DNA of 61,399 nucleotides from Cylindrobasidium torrendii FP15055 ss-10 (lineage: Eukaryota > Basidiomycota > Agaricomycetes > Agaricales > Physalacriaceae). The notes beneath the pieces are model-generated. The model did not search any database and had not been told where the DNA came from. It saw only the letters and a program-made list of their open reading frames with translations. Numbering within the stretch: the first letter of the stretch is position 1; every line of letters starts with the position of its first letter. Both the position numbers and the translations under genes were made by a program. Below are positions 57,066 through 61,399 of the stretch, in pieces. The stretch spans positions 1 to 61,399 of the forward strand of contig KN880578.1 in assembly GCA_000934385.1 (NCBI GenBank), given 5' to 3'.

Positions 57066-58010
57066 ATGATCACCATACGAGGACTCCGGAGTCTGAGAGC
57101 GCTCCCCAGCGTGCCGCGCCGCTATCTACAGACATTCCCCGCAGCGTCTGGATCTGGGGGAATACCCCCGCCACTCAAGGGGATCAAAGTTCTCGACCTC
57201 ACCCGTATCCTGGCGGGTCCAACCGCTACGATGCTGCTCGGCGACCTTGGCGCAGACATTGTCAAGGTAGAGCAAATCGGGAAAGGGGACGACACACGTA
57301 AGCCTTTCTTTGTTCTCCAACCATCGACTAACCATAACACTCTCACTCAGGATCCTGGTATCCCCCGTCGGCCCCTCTCACGAATGTCCAGGACGGGTCG
57401 GATCAGACTCCCGAAAGCGCGTACTTCCTTGCTGTGAACCGTAACAAACGGTCTATCACGGTCAACTTCAAGAGCAAGGAAGGTGTCGCGCTGTTGCATC
57501 GTCTTGTAGCGCAGTCAGATGTTCTCGTCGAGAACTTCATTCCTGGAAAGCTCGCAGAAATGGGCCTGGGATGGGAAGACTGCACTAAGATTAATCCTCG
57601 TCTCATTTACGCCTCCATCTCTGGTACTTTCGCTCTTCCTCTCATTTGGAATAGGACTGATTGAAGGTGCAAGGGTACGGACAGACGGGTGAGTGGACTT
57701 CAAGCTGCGAAGATATGCAATGAATTTCGACCTTTTTTCTAGGTCCATACCGAACCGCCGCGGGTTACGACGTGATTATAGAAGGCGAAGCTGGCCTCAT
57801 GCATATGTAAGCGTCTCTTCGACAAATCGAGCCTCAACCTCTCGCCAATACTTCATGAAGGCGTCCGAGGACCATCTACCCATGGCCTGGACCACCTTGG
57901 AATCTACGCTGCGTCGGCCTCCACGCGAGACGGCACGTCGAATGGCTGGCATAGATCGTGGAGGAGAGAGGACAAGGAAACAGACCCCGGCCGATCACTC
58001 CGGGGCTTGA
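57066..58010 (+). pseudogene. Broken family III CoA-transferase (SUGCT-like), mitochondrial
   Basis: The first part is a good CaiB/BaiF-type CoA-transferase: mitochondrial presequence ([20 protein letters not shown]), then [20 protein letters not shown] and [73 protein letters not shown] (partly from a 15-nt microexon) and YRTAAGYDVIIEGEAGLMH. The region after GLMH no longer reads through: at the intron near 57807-57860 no acceptor keeps the frame, and remnants of the next exon (LDHLGIYAASAS, matching T-DL-TTG-IYAASA) appear with small indels. About half of the expected 400-450 residues is missing; the sequence then turns into retroelement. Catalytic Asp not seen in what is left. Related enzymes move CoA between succinyl-CoA and dicarboxylates. 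Confidence 0.75.
57674..57688 (+). other. 15-nt microexon in the CoA-transferase remnant
   Basis: Reading G|GG TAC GGA CAG ACG G|GT restores SGYGQTGPYR, the family's conserved YGQTG. The flanking introns end in CAAG and start with GTGAGT. Only 15 nt long; both junctions are phase 1. Confidence 0.6.
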
Positions 58011-58162
58011 TCCGTCGCGGAATCACACAATCATCAGGCGCAACATGTGCAGAATATTGCACAGCTGTGTGGAACAGTGCATAGCCACAGCCTGCGATCA
58101 AGGTGGGGTTAAGGTTTGCGAATTAAGTCTGGATCACACGGAGGGAAGAGAGTGCAAAAGGC

Positions 58163-60069
58163 CTAAGGAGGCAGTTCATTGTAGCTAACCGAATTCTTTA
58201 CATAAGGCTTAAGGTAATAAGGTACCGAGGGAGGATAAGGGAGGAGTTTTTTACGTGAGTCGAATACAGCCCTCGAGGGAGCGTCTGCTAAGTTATCATG
58301 AGTATTTACGTACGAGAGAGAAAGCCAGATGTTGTAGTCTTGCATCGCGCTGACGATGCGTCGAAGGATATCGTTCTGCTGAATGCCGCGCGAGTAGCCC
58401 GCCTGAAGGGCGCCGATGACTCCCTGGTTGTCGGAGCGGATGAGGATATGCCCCTCGATGTGCATGCAGCGCAAGGTGCGGAGGGCCATAAGTAGCACGA
58501 CCATCTCCCCCCAGCCAATGTCACGACCGTCGGAGCGCCATCCGTCCTTAAACTGCCAAGCCAGCCATCGACCGTTGATGACCATGCCCATGCCCCAGTG
58601 AGTCGAAGCATCGACCATGATGTCCCAGTTAGTGTCGATAGGGCCGGGGTCGCGAACGTTGATACCAAGGAAGGGAGAGTTAAGACGAGCCAGCCACCAT
58701 TTGAGATCCTCGATGGCCGATTTGGAAAGTCGGTGGCGCTTGAGGTGGTGGCCCGTAGCCGGGAAGGCAGCGCGCGCTGCGTACAGGGAGCGCATGTGAG
58801 AACGCCCATCTCTAGCCACGAGACAGACGTGGTTGAGAGTGCCCACGACCGAGTCGACCTCCTTCCGTGTGAAGGTTGCACCGTCAACCACCATTGCCGA
58901 CACCTTAGCCTTGTACTTCTCCTTCTTTGCCTCCGGAAGCTGGACCGTCTTCTCGGAGAGATTCCAGAGGAAGCCCAGATACAAGAAAACGAAGGCGAAG
59001 TCGTGGAATTTGTCGGGCGCCCAAGGCCACCCAAGGCGACGCGCGATGTCCCAAATGATGGATGCGTCGTACTTGTACTCGAAGGATCCGTCGTCCCGCT
59101 GGCGGGTGGGGTATCGGAAGAAGATGAAATCATCGACCCACTTCAGGACACGTTCGAGGCCGTGGAGAAGAAAGATGGCCACCACTGCGTCCGCGACGTG
59201 ACCAAAGATGCCTGGTGAGGAGGCGCCTCCGAAGTCGAGGGTAGCGTTAAGGAAGAAGAGGAAGCCAATGCGGATGACCGTGAATACGCGCTCGATGGGG
59301 TCGACACCGACGATGCGGAAGGCCGATTCGACGTCAAACACCGCAACCTGAGTGCCCGGCGGAGCGTTGGCTACTGCGAGATAGCAGTCTGAGAACGAGC
59401 CCCAGTCGGTAGGGAACTCGTCCGATTCAATGATGTCGTTTATGGAGAGGATGTCGGGATCCATGATGAAGGAGTCCCGAGGTCGTTTTGCCTGTTGGAG
59501 GCGAGCATGCAGCAAGTCCTGGATGGAGGCGGGAACTGGGTTGTGCGGAAAGGAATGGTCGGTCGTGATGCGCAATTTGCCTGGGCGTTGCTCGACAACG
59601 TTCATAGGTGCAGAGCGAAAGTTTCCTAGAGGCAGGTCAGTGCACAAAACCGAAGCCATCACCGCAACGCACCAACGAGGCACTGAAGCTCCTTCTCAGT
59701 GAAGCCCTCGCTAATGCGACCCATAGCCCGCTCAGCCGCGTACTTCTCCTCGATGAAGGCCAAGTGAGCAGGGTCAGTTGTGTGGTTAGGTGGAGTAGAT
59801 GTGTGACTGAGCTGGACACCGTCCAGCCCAAGTGAGAAGCCATTGCGAATACCATCAGGAACGTCAGAAAATTCATCCCAGCGCGGGGAGCGTCGTAGCT
59901 CCTGCTCGAATATGTCCGCGCGGAGGGGAGTTGGGTTGGGAAATAAGCGATCCCGCGGCCAACGAGCCCTCAAACCAGCCGCCCATGCGTCCTCTCCGAC
60001 GCCCCCTGCGCCCTCGTGCGCCTCCTCTACACCCTCGACGCCCAAGGCGCCATGTCGACCCTTGGCGGG
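58163..60069 (-). CDS. Reverse transcriptase and RNase H (pol)
   Basis: Read on the minus strand with one 47-nt spliceosome-type intron (59626-59672, donor GTGCGT) joining ELQCLVG to NFRSAPMNVVEQ. RT catalytic blocks: VAVFDVESAFRIVGVDP (first Asp) and LKWVDDFIFFRYP (the DD pair). RNase H residues Asp-Glu-Asp-Asp occur in IMVDASTHWGMGM, GWGEMVVLLMAL, ILIRSDNQGVIGAL and HDNLADAPSR. The N-terminal part starts near 60066 without a good ATG and is in a different frame from gag, so a frameshift, splice or separate start is needed. The C-terminus (YYLKPYVKNSVSYNELPP) ends just before the CoA-transferase remnant; no methyltransferase or recombinase follows. Confidence 0.78.
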
Positions 60070-60070
60070 C

Positions 60071-61399
60071 CTATTTTGTGCATCGCAGCCCCCCGTGCTC
60101 GGCGGAGAGGCAGTGCGAGCACTTATGCAGGTTGGAGCAGCTGGCTCCGTACTTGCAGGTCTTGCCCACGTTGAAGTCGATGCAGAAAGCTTTGGCCGAC
60201 TTCTTTTCGACCCAGTTGCCTCGGTCGTCCTTCGTAAAGTGGGGGTTGGAAGTGGGGTTGGGGCACGAGTGGAGAGAGTGGTCGGTTGACTTGCAAGCGA
60301 TGCATCGAAAGTTCTTGGAGGGAGCGCCAGGCGCCACCGAACTCGAGGGGATGGGTCTGGAAGGCTTTGAGGCCTGCCTGGAAGACGGTGCGTGAGCTGG
60401 CGCGGCGAGCTAGAGAGGAAGTCAAATGGTGAGCTAGCGTAGAGGTCGTTTGCTGACCTGCTGTTCGACCCCAGCCATCCTCATATCGAGGCTCTGTTGA
60501 CGATACCTGCCAAAGCGTTCCTCGTCCCAGATGGCCATGTTGAGCGCAAGACCATCCGCCGCCAGACGACGGAGGACTTCAGAGACGTAGGATTTCAAGG
60601 CCGGAAAGTAGTAAGTGTTGGGTTCGTTGATCTTGCGACGAATGACCTCGCACATGACCGCCGCCTCAGCTGCCAGCTGTGCATTGGTGGGGTCGGAAGG
60701 GAGAGCAGGGCGATAGTGAGTGCGGATGGCGCGAGGGAAGTTCTCAACGGCAGCCTGCCACTCAGCATCTGGAAGTGTCGCGTCCGGAGGGAAGAACCGG
60801 GCTCTGTCGTCCGAAGCTGCAGAGGTGAGAGCCTTGGAGGTGCGAGGCTCGTAGCCTAGGGCCCGGAGACGTTCGGCCTCAATGGCCGCCGGGGAGAACA
60901 TCGACATTCGTAGGGGGTCGCGAACACCGTTGCGCAAGATTTCAGCCGCCATTGCGGCGCAGGTGTGGCCCTCCGCGCTATCGCTGGCGTCCGCCATGGT
61001 AATAAAACCGGAGGTGCGAGGACTGCCGATACGGGAAGGTAGGAAGGAGCGCATCCGCGAGACCGGAGAGACGTGCTTGCGTACGCGCTTAGGCTGCTGA
61101 GCGAACGGGGAGCCCAGATCGGAGCCAACGACCGGGGAGGCAGAAGCTTGCCTCTTGTGGGCGTGGTAGTCGACTTGCATGGGCGAACCCTGAGGCAGAG
61201 GAGGGTTAGAGCGAGAGAAGCGGCGCTGACGAGTCCGACTTGCCGGAGCTGGAGCGTTGAAAGCCCTGGTCTCGTCTTCGACGCGAGCCTTCGCCGCCGC
61301 AATGGACGCCATCTGAGCACGAAGGGCTTCGAGCTCCCCTGCCTTCTCCGCCGTCGCAGCGTCACGAGCACGCCGGGATGCAGCGTCCCGACGAGCCCG
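60071..61399 (-). CDS. Gag-like protein with CCHC and CCCH zinc fingers, partial
   Basis: Open at the window edge, continuing upstream. A coiled, Ala/Arg-rich N-terminus (LRAQMASIAAAKARVEDE) precedes a helical region of about 200 residues (ALKSYVSEVLRRLAADGLAL). After a 48-nt intron (60410-60457) come a CCHC knuckle (CIACKSTDHSLHSC), a CCCH finger (CIDFNVGKTCKYGASCSNLH; C-x8-C-x5-C-x3-H), and a second CCHC (CSHCLSAEHGGLRC). It ends TGC ACA AAA TAG. Such proteins bind nucleic acid during assembly; this one combines two retroviral-type knuckles with one CCCH finger, an unusual mix. Confidence 0.7.
60410..60457 (-). other. Intron within gag
   Basis: Donor GTCAGC, acceptor CTCTCTAG, 48 nt. Splicing joins GVEQQ to LAAPAHAPSSRQ and carries the frame into the zinc knuckles; without it a TAG ends the frame at 60434. 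Confidence 0.6.

Larger units (their letters stand above)
58163..61399 (-). mobile_element. Gag-pol retroelement, partial (runs off the window)
   Basis: A non-host element with a Gag-like region (60071-61399) and a reverse transcriptase-RNase H region (58163-60069). No long terminal repeat was seen within the window, and no integrase or tyrosine recombinase; the element's 5' part is cut by the window end, and its 3' part stops after RNase H. RNase H ending in HDNLADAPSR, as in DIRS/Ngaro-type elements, favours that order over Ty3 or Copia, but a recombinase gene is needed to prove it. Open frames are long and catalytic residues intact, so it may be young. Confidence 0.75.

Noticed and set aside
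58163..61399. LTR retrotransposon of Ty3 or Copia type
   Set aside because: No LTR, integrase or protease seen; RNase H architecture and zinc arrangement fit DIRS/Ngaro-like elements better, though unproven.
1..61399. CRISPR arrays, bacterial operons, phage or plasmid functions
   Set aside because: No repeat-spacer structure or bacterial gene signals; introns and gene content are fungal.

Overview
The window looks like nuclear DNA of a basidiomycete, most likely an agaricomycete (mushroom-forming class). The signs are protein-coding genes broken by many introns of about 45-60 nt, a FACT subunit Pob3 without an HMG box, a short fungal alpha-actinin, a large 7TM family typical of these fungi, small secreted cysteine-rich families, and a reverse-transcriptase element of the kind seen in agaric genomes. 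Species cannot be told. Nothing bacterial, organellar or viral was found.

Layout. 0-1.2 kb: a secreted cysteine-containing protein. 2.8-4.6 kb: an MFS monocarboxylate-type transporter, whose inverted paralogue lies at 29.1-30.9 kb. 4.6-10.9 kb: three tandem minus-strand 7TM receptor genes; a fourth relative sits at 54.8-56.5 kb. 11.2-12.6 kb: a disordered protein with a four-times repeated short motif. 13.2-16 kb: a short-chain dehydrogenase and an arrestin-fold protein, convergent. 16.7-21.6 kb: FACT subunit Pob3 and alpha-actinin, divergent from a 127-bp shared promoter. 21.8-24.2 kb: a cytochrome P450. 25.4-35.4 kb: a CXXC/R1-type zinc-finger protein, a membrane-anchored coiled-coil protein, the second MFS gene, a dithiol glutaredoxin, a 7TM protein of another family, and a large unknown protein. 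35.9-42.2 kb: MATE transporter, membrane-anchored GH27 alpha-galactosidase, secreted DJ-1/PfpI-fold protein. 43.1-52.7 kb: four paralogues of an unrecognised eight-cysteine secreted protein (three in tandem, the fourth beyond a PHD-SET gene). 53.5-54.7 kb: F-box-like protein. 57.0-58.0 kb: a broken mitochondrial family III CoA-transferase gene. 58.2-61.4 kb: a gag-pol retroelement running off the window end.

The genes do not form one pathway. Housekeeping genes (Pob3, alpha-actinin, glutaredoxin, MATE, PHD-SET) alternate with locally duplicated surface or secreted families (receptors, MFS, eight-Cys proteins), the usual pattern of lineage-specific expansion. A P450, an SDR and two MFS genes are present, but no secondary-metabolite backbone enzyme.

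Gene models were built by reading across introns by hand. Several real ends lie outside the longest open frames: last exons of the SDR, arrestin, F-box and 7TM genes, and first exons of all four receptors. Five introns appear to use GC instead of GT at the donor. For six genes (secreted protein, SDR, zinc-finger gene, PHD-SET, F-box, DJ-1) the summed exon length is an exact multiple of three. Coordinates give the gene span from start codon to stop codon, introns included.
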